A stretch of DNA of 5,122 nucleotides from Candidatus Heimdallarchaeota archaeon (lineage in GTDB: Archaea; Asgardarchaeota; Heimdallarchaeia; JABLTI01): positions 1 to 5,122 of the forward strand of contig DAOVHJ010000212.1 of the NCBI GenBank assembly GCA_030671945.1. Reading direction: 5' to 3'. Both the position numbers and the translations under genes were made by a program. Shown here piece by piece: positions 1 to 5,122 of this stretch. A model generated the notes under the pieces. That model searched no databases and was not told where the DNA came from. It saw only the letters and a list, made by a program, of their open reading frames with translations. Position 1 is the stretch's first letter, and the number at the start of each line of letters is the position of its first letter.

Positions 1-504
1 AAATGTTCGTATTTGTCCTTCATCTACTAGTTCTTCTAATACGTTACGAACTCCTTCAGCTTCTTCTACTTTCATTGAAGACCAGTGCAATTGATAGATA
101 TCAATGTAATCTGTTTGTAGTCGTTTGAGACTTTCTTGGCAGCATTTCTTGATATATTCAGGAGTTATGTTCTTTTCACCTGTTGATTGACATGGTGCCT
201 TAGGATCCCCTGAATTCATATCCCACACAGAACTAAACTTTGTAGCAATAACAACTTCGTCTCTTCGACCTTTTATTGCCTTTCCGAGGAGTTTTTCACT
301 TTTACCGCATCCATAAACATCTGAGGTATCAAAGAGATTGATACCTAAATCCAATCCTCTTTTTATTGCTTCTACTCCAACCTTTTCATTTACTTCTCCA
401 TGTGACCAAGGTTCTCCTTTGTGATAAAAGAGACCCCCTAAGGGGAAACAACCCAAACCTATGGCACTTGCTTTGATATTTGATTTTCCTAAATTTCGTT
501 TCAT
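1..504 (-). CDS. Aldo/keto reductase, C-terminally cut by the window edge (second of a tandem pair)
   Basis: This is the N-terminal 168 codons of an NAD(P)H-dependent aldo/keto reductase, a soluble TIM-barrel enzyme that interconverts carbonyls and alcohols. The frame is open to base 1, so the C-terminal half, with the cofactor-binding end, lies outside the window. The family catalytic tetrad is visible: Asp59 and Tyr64 in FDTSDVYG, Lys89 in ATKF, and His140 in YQLH. I chose the ATG at 504 because MKRNLGK lines up with MKTRTLGK of the upstream paralogue and AAGG sits 9 bases before it. An in-frame ATG at 513 would add three residues and overlap the upstream stop as ATGA, but it has no spaced ribosome site. 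The gene is about half identical by eye to its neighbour over the shared region, so it is a tandem duplicate and probably co-transcribed. Family assignment is secure; the substrate is unknown. Confidence 0.93.
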   Translation of the reverse strand, partial: MKRNLGKSNIKASAIGLGCFPLGGLFYHKGEPWSHGEVNEKVGVEAIKRGLDLGINLFDTSDVYGCGKSEKLLGKAIKGRRDEVVIATKFSSVWDMNSGDPKAPCQSTGEKNITPEYIKKCCQESLKRLQTDYIDIYQLHWSSMKVEEAEGVRNVLEELVDEGQIRTF

Positions 505-509
505 TTTTA

Positions 510-1520
510 TCATCCTTCAACTTGTGATTGATCCATATGTATCTCAGCAAACAACTTATCGATTTGTGAAACAAGTTTATTTGATAGTGGACCTAACTCA
601 ATAACTTTGGAGTTCTCTTCTGCTTGCTTCACTGTTTTAAAACCAGGAATAGGTATTAATCGATCATGTTTTGCTAGAATATACCCAAGAGAAGCTTGAA
701 CAAGTGTTCTCCCATCATTAACAACATGCTCACGCAATTCTTCTAAAACTGCTCTTGTTTGGCCTATTCTTCCTTCTGTGAAATCTCTTCCATGCCAATT
801 GTGGTCTCTAGGTACTTTTGAGTCATCTTTGTATTTCCCAGTTAGCAATCCTCCACTGAGAGGATTTTTTATGAGACCAAAGCCATTGTTTTCATCAAGG
901 AATTTCAACATCTCATTATTACTGTGAATCATATTCAATCGAAACTGCATTCCAGCGAAGTGCTTGCCATGGGCTAGCAATGCTCCACGAGTAGGATGAT
1001 CTGTGCTCCAACCGTAGTACCTTATTTTTCCTTCACTAACTAGTTCTTCTAAGGTAGTTACAACTTCAACTGCTTCCTCTGAAGTCATTTTTCCAGAATG
1101 AACCTGATAGAAGTCAATATAGTCTGTTTGTAGATTCTGTAAGCTGGTTTCACATGCTTTTCGAATGCCTTCTGGCGTGTGATCTCTACCTGTTAACCGC
1201 TGAGGAACCTCTGGATCACCGGATTCGAAATCCCAAACAGTTCCAAATTTAGTAGCAATAACGAAATCCTCTCTTCTGCCTTTCAATGCTTTTCCAAGAA
1301 CCGATTCACTTCTACCTCCACCATAGTTATTGGCAGTATCGAAAAGATTTACACCTAATTCTATTCCTCGTTCAAGTGCTAGTATGGACTCATCATCTTT
1401 TACTTGACCATAAGAAATAATTCGACCACCACTATGGTAAAATGGTCCTCCTATTGCCCAACAACCCATTCCTATCGAATTTACCTTCAGTTTTGTTTTA
1501 CCTAATGTTCTTGTTTTCAT
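510..1520 (-). CDS. Aldo/keto reductase, complete (first of a tandem pair)
   Basis: This is a cytosolic NAD(P)H-dependent aldo/keto reductase of 336 residues, a normal length for the family. Numbered from the ATG at 1520, the catalytic tetrad is Asp61 and Tyr66 (FDTANNYG), Lys91 (ATKFG) and His141 (YQVHSG). The motif QFRLN near residue 194 matches the QxxYN-like segment that stacks on the nicotinamide. IPIPGFKTVKQAEEN near 289-303 is the C-terminal motif that binds the cofactor phosphate. An in-frame TTG at 1544 would add eight residues (NNGCVLK after the start). I prefer the ATG because the family normally begins just before the RTLGKT strand, as in the downstream paralogue. No Shine-Dalgarno site precedes 1520, so a leaderless or very short-leader transcript is possible. 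It diverges from the regulator gene across a double operator. The substrate could be an aldehyde, ketone or sugar-like carbonyl; sequence alone does not say. Confidence 0.93.
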   Translation of the reverse strand: MKTRTLGKTKLKVNSIGMGCWAIGGPFYHSGGRIISYGQVKDDESILALERGIELGVNLFDTANNYGGGRSESVLGKALKGRREDFVIATKFGTVWDFESGDPEVPQRLTGRDHTPEGIRKACETSLQNLQTDYIDFYQVHSGKMTSEEAVEVVTTLEELVSEGKIRYYGWSTDHPTRGALLAHGKHFAGMQFRLNMIHSNNEMLKFLDENNGFGLIKNPLSGGLLTGKYKDDSKVPRDHNWHGRDFTEGRIGQTRAVLEELREHVVNDGRTLVQASLGYILAKHDRLIPIPGFKTVKQAEENSKVIELGPLSNKLVSQIDKLFAEIHMDQSQVEG

Positions 1521-1543
1521 TTTCAAAACACAGCCATTATTCA

Positions 1544-1556
1544 AAATCTATTTGAA
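1544..1556 (-). promoter_or_regulatory. Weak candidate TATA element for the leftward aldo/keto reductase operon
   Basis: Read on the minus strand, TTCAAATAGATTT is the only A/T-rich element about 25-35 bases upstream of the ATG at 1520. That is the archaeal TATA position for a leaderless or short-leader transcript. It is a poor match to a TTTAWATA-type box. Its upstream edge touches the outermost operator half-site at 1556-1564, so a bound regulator would be expected to interfere with TBP/TFB here. This call rests on position more than on sequence. Confidence 0.3.
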
Positions 1557-1580
1557 CCATTCAAGTATTAGTTGAATGGT
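1556..1580. promoter_or_regulatory. Operator dyad 1 (ACCATTCAA-N7-TTGAATGGT)
   Basis: A perfect 9-bp inverted repeat occupies 1556-1564 and 1572-1580, separated by GTATTAG. It abuts a second dyad with identical arms and a different spacer. Identical arms beside a diverged spacer suggest selection on the arms, as expected for a dimeric DNA-binding protein. Its left edge touches the candidate leftward TATA element. The likeliest binder is the winged-helix protein encoded next door; that assignment is inference. Confidence 0.75.
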
Positions 1581-1605
1581 ACCATTCAAATAACTATTGA
1601 ATGGT
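1581..1605. promoter_or_regulatory. Operator dyad 2 (ACCATTCAA-N7-TTGAATGGT)
   Basis: This is the second copy of the 25-bp dyad, with arms at 1581-1589 and 1597-1605 and spacer ATAACTA, joined to dyad 1 with no gap. The junction creates an 18-bp perfect palindrome, TTGAATGGTACCATTCAA, at 1572-1589. The right edge directly abuts the BRE-like CGAAAC and TATA box of the rightward promoter. A protein bound here would therefore block or recruit TFB/TBP. The 25-bp period is about 2.4 helical turns, so proteins on the two dyads would not lie on the same face of the DNA unless the helix is distorted. Confidence 0.75.
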
Positions 1606-1620
1606 CGAAACTTATATATA
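1606..1620 (+). promoter_or_regulatory. Archaeal promoter (BRE + TATA box) for the regulator operon
   Basis: CGAAAC at 1606-1611 resembles an archaeal BRE and is followed directly by TTATATATA at 1612-1620, a strong TATA box. Transcription would be expected to start roughly 25 bases past the box centre, near 1640. That gives a leader of about 20 bases containing an AGAGGA ribosome site at 1651-1656 before the ATG at 1664. The spacing fits archaeal promoters well. The start site itself is inferred. Confidence 0.75.
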
Positions 1621-1663
1621 TTTCGGTTAGGATTCTAAAACCAGATTTAAAGAGGACGAACCC

Positions 1664-2350
1664 ATGAGTAAGAAAGAAAGTAAGAAAGAGTTAGAGAAGA
1701 AAGAACTACTTTATAGTTACTGGGAAACATTACCCTTAGTTGTAAGCATCGATATTCCAAGTGAGGAAGTCTTAACACATGAGGTTAGAACCTTAATCAT
1801 TTATTCCATTAGAAAGGGTAAGGAAGAGAAGTGGATTGATGGAACTAAGAGAATTCGTCATTCTTTTTCTGCGAAGGAACTCTTGGATATGGCTAACAAA
1901 AAGCTCGATGAAAAGATGAAATTGCAAAGTATGTATTTTCACGTTCAAAAATTGCAGGATTTCGGATTATTGGATGTAATAGCTACTTTACATGAAGGTA
2001 GACATAATATTGCTTATTTTGGTCGTACTGCTCGCGGATTCCTCTTTGAAAGCAAGAAAGAGAAAACTAAATATGATGATTATTTTGCAGAAGCAGGTCG
2101 TTTCGCTAAAGCACTGAATCCAAAAGTTTCTGAGGATCTATTCAAGGATTACTTGAAGGAATTTAAAGCAATTAATATCGAATCTGATAAACAAATGAAA
2201 CAATGGTTAGAAGATAGAGAGGAGTTCATAAATGAAAACAACATTGATAGTGCTACGATGTATAGTTTCCTTCGGAGAATTAATTATCACGATCGAGAAA
2301 TGACTGCCTTAATGAAGAAAGTTGCTGAATTAATCGATCTTGACATTTAA
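1664..2350 (+). CDS. Winged-helix transcriptional regulator (ArsR-like fold), probable autoregulator
   Basis: This 228-residue protein has a Lys/Glu-rich N-terminus (residues 2-14) followed by a winged-helix domain at about 36-128. A helix begins at HEVRTLIIYSI (39-49), and FSAKELLDMANKK (68-80) forms the first part of the helix-turn-helix. KLQSMYFHVQKLQDFGLL (86-103) is the probable recognition helix, in the style of ArsR proteins with a YxHVxKL core. DVIATLHEGRHNIAYFG (104-120) is the beta-hairpin wing. The remaining 100 residues are predicted helical and charged, and may serve dimerisation or effector sensing; I recognise no ligand motif, and the domain has no cysteine pair for metal binding. 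The start is supported by AGAGGA 7 bases upstream and a TATA box further out. It is the first gene of the rightward unit and lies beside two perfect dyads, so control of itself, the oxidoreductase genes and the divergent reductases is likely. Whether it represses or activates cannot be seen. Confidence 0.85.
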   Translation: MSKKESKKELEKKELLYSYWETLPLVVSIDIPSEEVLTHEVRTLIIYSIRKGKEEKWIDGTKRIRHSFSAKELLDMANKKLDEKMKLQSMYFHVQKLQDFGLLDVIATLHEGRHNIAYFGRTARGFLFESKKEKTKYDDYFAEAGRFAKALNPKVSEDLFKDYLKEFKAINIESDKQMKQWLEDREEFINENNIDSATMYSFLRRINYHDREMTALMKKVAELIDLDI

Positions 2351-2436
2351 TTCATTTTTTTGTGCAAATAAATCGTAAAAGAAATCTTAGAAAAATATTC
2401 TTAAACCAAATTGACAACTTGATTCTATTGGAGGTT
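2351..2436 (+). promoter_or_regulatory. Intergenic leader: T-run and possible internal promoter
   Basis: A run of seven T (2355-2361) follows the regulator stop, resembling the oligo-T sites where archaeal RNA polymerase can terminate. AAAAATATTC at 2391-2400 is a weak TATA-like element. Transcription from it would begin near 2420, about 10 bases before the GGAGGT site. The segment could partly uncouple the oxidoreductase genes from the regulator gene. Both signals are weak and common in AT-rich DNA, so simple read-through is equally plausible. Confidence 0.3.
2430..2435 (+). promoter_or_regulatory. Strong Shine-Dalgarno site (GGAGGT) that decides the start region
   Basis: GGAGGT is the best ribosome-binding sequence in this part of the window and lies inside the longest version of the open frame, which begins at GTG 2362. 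It argues that residues translated from 2362-2436 are not coding. Its placement is awkward: the in-frame TTG at 2437 is only one base away, while an in-frame ACG at 2443 sits at an ideal seven bases. Confidence 0.65.
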
Positions 2437-4518
2437 TTGCTTACGAAATTCCAAATAAAAGAACACCCAATATTGGATCCCATTGATGCTAACACTGTAT
2501 CTTTTACTTTTAATGGTAAAAAAATGAAAGGACCTGAAAGTATGGCTGTTTCTTCCGTTCTATTTATGAACGGAGTAAAGATCTTTGGTCATCATTACAA
2601 GGATAATAGTCCTCAAGGCATTTTTTGTGTTAATGGTCAATGTGCTCAATGCATGTTAATTATTGATGGTAATCCTGTCAAATCTTGTATGGTCCCTTTA
2701 AAAGAAGGAATGATAGTTAAGAGTGTTGAAGGTTTACCTGAGCTTCCAGAAGTAACATCGGTTCCACCTGTTTCTAATGTTGAAGAAATTGAGGTTGATG
2801 TCTTGATAATTGGAGCTGGGCCTTCAGGTTTATCTGCTGCAAAAATCTTGGGTGAGAAAGGAGTAAATGTCTTGCTTATAGATGATAAGGACCGACTTGG
2901 TGGAAAATTAGTTTTACAAACGCATAAATTCTTTGGTTCACAAGAAGATGTCTATGCTGGTACTCGTGGGATTGATATCGCGGATATTTTGAGTGAATCT
3001 GTTCGCGAGCTTTCAACTGTTGAGATTTGGTTGGAGAGCATTGCTTTAGCTGTTTATAGTGATAAGAAAGTTGGCATTCTTAAAGACAACAAGAAGTACA
3101 TTATTGTTACACCAAAAAAACTACTTGTTGCTACTGGTGCTCGAGAGAAAATGCTAACCTTTCCAGGAAATACTTTACCTGGTGTTTATGGAGCAGGAGC
3201 TTTTCAGACTCTTGTTAATCGTGATCTTGTTAAATCCTCCAATCGTATTTTCATTATTGGTGGAGGTAATGTAGGATTAATTGCTGGTTATCATGCTATC
3301 CAAGCTGGTATTGATGTCGTCGGTTTGGTTGAAGCTTTGCCTTATTGTGGTGGATACAGAGTTCATGAAGACAAACTAAGAAGGTCCGGCGTTCCGATTT
3401 ACACTTCTCACACAATTCTTTCAGCTCATGGAACAGATAATGTTGAATCAATTACTATTGCAGAACTTGACAAGGATTGGAATCCCATTTCTGGAACTGA
3501 AAGGTCATTCGAATGTGACACTGTGTTAATAGCTGTTGGTTTGGATCCTGTTAATGAGTTTTATCTTAAGGCGATGGAGTATGAGTTGGAGGTCTGGAGT
3601 GCTGGTGATGCCGAGGAAATTGCAGAAGCATCTGCGGCTATTTTCACTGGACGTATTGCTGGAATAAAAATCCTTGAATCTCTGGGTATTAAAACTGGTG
3701 AGAACATAACCGAACTTGAAGAAAAAGCAAATATCATGAAGAAGCATCCTGCCAAACCGAAAGAGATGGTATATCCAATTGAAGATGAGGGTATTTTCCC
3801 AGTTTTCCATTGTACACAAGATATTCCTTGTGATCCTTGCACTTCAGTATGTCCTCAAGGTCAAATCATTCTTGATGATGAAACTATCTTGGGTTTACCA
3901 CAATTCAAGGGTGAAGAATCATGCACTAATTGTGGCCGATGTATTGCAGTTTGCCCTGGATTAGCAGTAACTATTGTGGATTATCGCAAGGATGTTTTGA
4001 ATCCATTAGTAACAATCCCAAATGAAATGGGAATTGATAGTATAAAGAAAGGAGATAATGTAGTAGTAATGAGCAATACAGATGACTTAGGCGAGTTTGA
4101 AGTTACTCGAGTAAGAACTCTGAAAAACTACCCCAAAACACAGCTTATTGTTCTACAACTTCCAAAAGAAGTCGCAAAGCTAGCTATTGGTATTAGAGTT
4201 CAAAAGGAAAAAGTAAGTGAACCAATGGAAATCTATCACAAACCACCCTTAGGTGATGAAGCAATCGTTTGTCGTTGTGAACGAACAACTGCTGGAGAAA
4301 TACGGAAATGGATACGAAAAGGAATTACTGATATTAATCAATTGAAAGCAATTACTCGAGCAGCTGCAGGAGCTTGTGGAGGAAAAACATGCACATTATT
4401 ACTGAATAGGTTGTTTCGAGAAGAAGGCATTAAAGATGTTACACAAGGCACATTACGTCCCTTATTTGTTGAAGTTCCTCTGGGAATTTTCGCTAATGTT
4501 GATGAAGAGGAGGACTAA
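2437..4518 (+). CDS. Fused multi-cluster iron-sulfur flavoprotein, HcnAB / proline dehydrogenase alpha-like electron-transfer subunit
   Basis: From TTG 2437 the protein has 693 residues. In order: a plant-type [2Fe-2S] ferredoxin domain (about 5-100; Cys64, 69, 72 and 84, an HcnA-like domain with SPQGIFC and NGQCAQC); a Pro/Glu linker; and an FAD domain beginning GAGPSG (126-131) with ATGA at 232-235 and the closing FAD motif SAGDAEEI (388-395). A second nucleotide-binding fold carries GGGNVG (275-280) and Glu299. A ferredoxin-like segment follows with eight cysteines (459, 465, 468, 472, 496, 499, 502, 506), enough for two [4Fe-4S] clusters. Then come a beta-rich stretch (525-590) and a BFD-like [2Fe-2S] domain (Cys612, 614, 647, 652). 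In HCN synthase and archaeal dye-linked proline dehydrogenase, related modules pass electrons from the catalytic flavoprotein; here they form one chain. The start is uncertain (GTG 2362, TTG 2437, ACG 2443). The gene is followed two bases later by its probable catalytic partner. The physiological acceptor and substrate are unknown. Confidence 0.9.
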   Translation: MLTKFQIKEHPILDPIDANTVSFTFNGKKMKGPESMAVSSVLFMNGVKIFGHHYKDNSPQGIFCVNGQCAQCMLIIDGNPVKSCMVPLKEGMIVKSVEGLPELPEVTSVPPVSNVEEIEVDVLIIGAGPSGLSAAKILGEKGVNVLLIDDKDRLGGKLVLQTHKFFGSQEDVYAGTRGIDIADILSESVRELSTVEIWLESIALAVYSDKKVGILKDNKKYIIVTPKKLLVATGAREKMLTFPGNTLPGVYGAGAFQTLVNRDLVKSSNRIFIIGGGNVGLIAGYHAIQAGIDVVGLVEALPYCGGYRVHEDKLRRSGVPIYTSHTILSAHGTDNVESITIAELDKDWNPISGTERSFECDTVLIAVGLDPVNEFYLKAMEYELEVWSAGDAEEIAEASAAIFTGRIAGIKILESLGIKTGENITELEEKANIMKKHPAKPKEMVYPIEDEGIFPVFHCTQDIPCDPCTSVCPQGQIILDDETILGLPQFKGEESCTNCGRCIAVCPGLAVTIVDYRKDVLNPLVTIPNEMGIDSIKKGDNVVVMSNTDDLGEFEVTRVRTLKNYPKTQLIVLQLPKEVAKLAIGIRVQKEKVSEPMEIYHKPPLGDEAIVCRCERTTAGEIRKWIRKGITDINQLKAITRAAAGACGGKTCTLLLNRLFREEGIKDVTQGTLRPLFVEVPLGIFANVDEEED
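4507..4513 (+). promoter_or_regulatory. Shine-Dalgarno site GAGGAGG for the downstream oxidoreductase
   Basis: GAGGAGG lies within the last codons of the upstream gene, where it also encodes part of the acidic DEEED tail, and sits 7 bases before ATG 4521. Its strength and spacing fix that start and point to tightly coupled translation of the two subunits, consistent with a fixed-ratio complex. Confidence 0.8.
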
Positions 4519-4520
4519 AA

Positions 4521-5122
4521 ATGGTTGAATATGACTCTATTGTTATCGGTGCAGGTAGTGTTGGTGTTCCAGCAGCTTTCTCAATGGCTGAGGAAGGTTT
4601 GAAAGTTCTTTGCCTTGATATGTTCGCTTCTCCTGGACAAGGTGAAAATAAGAAAGCTATTGGCGGTATAAGGGCAACTCATACTCAAAAAGGCAAGATT
4701 TGGACATGTCAAAGATCAATTGAAATCTTCAGTGAGTGGAAGAAGCGCTTCGGTGAGGATATTGAATGGTACCCTGGTGGTTATACTTTTGTTGCTTATT
4801 CAGAAGACCATGAAAAACTCTTCAAAGGTAATGTAAAGCTTCAGAAGGAATACGGTTTGAACATTAATTGGGTTGATGCTGATAAAATAAAGGAAATTGT
4901 TCCCGGCATAAATGAAAATGGGCTTCGTGGGGGAACTTATTCTCCTGACGACGGCAATGTATCACCTTGGTTAGCAATTAATGAGTTTTATTTCCAAGCG
5001 AAAAATTTTGGTGCGGATTTCAAATTCAAAGAAAAAGTCGTTGATATTATCACTGAAAAAGGCAATGTTGTTGGTGTTAAAACAGACAAAGGTGTTTATA
5101 AAACCAAATCAGTTGTGAATGC
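4521..5122 (+). CDS. FAD-dependent oxidoreductase, D-amino-acid-oxidase superfamily (HcnC / sarcosine oxidase beta / proline dehydrogenase beta-like), incomplete
   Basis: The first 200 codons are present and the frame runs off the right edge. Family members are usually around 380-480 residues, so roughly half is missing. Residues 6-31 form the FAD-binding Rossmann unit, with GAGSVG (10-15) and an acidic Asp34 ending the second strand. Gly46-Gln-Gly followed by AIGGIRAT (54-61) matches the conserved segment after the first strands in sarcosine-oxidase-beta-like enzymes. WYPGGYTF (91-98) and GGTYSPDDGNVSPW (about 144-157) are typical of the substrate/FAD domain in DAO proteins. It follows the iron-sulfur flavoprotein by two bases, with a strong ribosome site, so it is likely the catalytic subunit of the same complex, oxidising an amine, amino acid or imino acid and handing electrons to its partner. 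Proline, hydroxyproline, sarcosine, glycine or a D-amino acid are all possible. The substrate-defining C-terminal part is not in the window. Confidence 0.9.
   Translation, partial: MVEYDSIVIGAGSVGVPAAFSMAEEGLKVLCLDMFASPGQGENKKAIGGIRATHTQKGKIWTCQRSIEIFSEWKKRFGEDIEWYPGGYTFVAYSEDHEKLFKGNVKLQKEYGLNINWVDADKIKEIVPGINENGLRGGTYSPDDGNVSPWLAINEFYFQAKNFGADFKFKEKVVDIITEKGNVVGVKTDKGVYKTKSVVN

Noticed and set aside
386..574. Minus-strand open frame of 62 codons across the junction of the two aldo/keto reductases
   Set aside because: It overlaps the end of one real gene and the start of the next in another frame, and its protein is low-complexity with no family motif.
1572..1589. 18-bp perfect palindrome as an RNA hairpin terminator
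   Set aside because: It has no loop-forming centre, no adjacent T-run, and lies upstream of both promoters rather than after a gene.
1556..1605. Possible minimal CRISPR array or transposon end at the repeated 9-mers
   Set aside because: The repeats are short inverted arms with 7-bp gaps, not direct repeats with spacers of about 35 bp. No transposase, target duplication or cas gene is nearby, and an operator explains the position better.
2362..2436. N-terminal extension of the flavoprotein from GTG 2362, possibly a signal or membrane segment
   Set aside because: The residues are Asn/Lys/Leu-rich without a proper hydrophobic core, no ribosome site precedes them, and an internal GGAGGT site plus family start position point downstream.
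3526..3842. Two minus-strand open frames (93 and 97 codons) antisense to the iron-sulfur flavoprotein gene
   Set aside because: They lie wholly inside a strongly supported coding region with cofactor motifs, have no ribosome site, and show no recognisable domain.
3779..3964. Plus-strand 61-codon open frame
   Set aside because: It is a shifted-frame shadow over the [4Fe-4S] cysteine region of the real gene.
2437..5122. Naming the pair as hydrogen cyanide synthase (hcnABC)
   Set aside because: The fold resemblance is shared by proline, hydroxyproline, sarcosine and other amine dehydrogenases. The added [4Fe-4S] region is closer to anaerobic archaeal enzymes, and the catalytic subunit is incomplete.

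Overview
This AT-rich window looks archaeal. It has a TATA/BRE-type promoter (1606-1620), purine-rich Shine-Dalgarno sites, probable non-ATG starts, and protein families common in anaerobic and thermophilic archaea: a winged-helix regulator with an EGRHNIAYFGRTAR-type wing, and a multi-cluster iron-sulfur flavoprotein of the dye-linked proline dehydrogenase / HcnAB type. An Asgard-type (Heimdall-, Loki- or Thorarchaeota-like) genome is my best guess. That is an impression from sequence style and was not tested by any search.

Layout: two divergent transcription units leave a short control region (1521-1663). To the left, on the minus strand, lie two tandem paralogous aldo/keto reductases. The first (510-1520) is complete. 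The second (1-504) starts 5 bases after the first one's stop and runs off the left edge. To the right, on the plus strand, lie a 228-residue winged-helix transcription factor (1664-2350), a roughly 693-residue fused electron-transfer flavoprotein (2437-4518), and an FAD-dependent D-amino-acid-oxidase-superfamily dehydrogenase (4521 to the right edge, incomplete).

The control region holds the most striking non-coding signal. Four copies of one 9-mer form two abutting 25-bp dyads (ACCATTCAA-N7-TTGAATGGT, twice). The array ends exactly where the BRE/TATA of the rightward promoter begins, and close to a weak TATA-like element facing left. This reads as a double operator controlling both units, most simply by the adjacent winged-helix protein, probably as an autoregulator.

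Working model (inference): the incomplete flavoprotein oxidises an amine or amino/imino acid. Its electrons pass to the large partner, which carries a plant-type [2Fe-2S] domain, an FAD/nucleotide-binding disulfide-reductase-like core, eight cysteines suited to two [4Fe-4S] clusters, and a BFD-like [2Fe-2S] domain. The aldo/keto reductases could reduce a carbonyl product of the same pathway. The substrate cannot be read from the sequence. No RNA genes, mobile elements or CRISPR arrays were seen, and no stretch over 300 bases lacks a gene.
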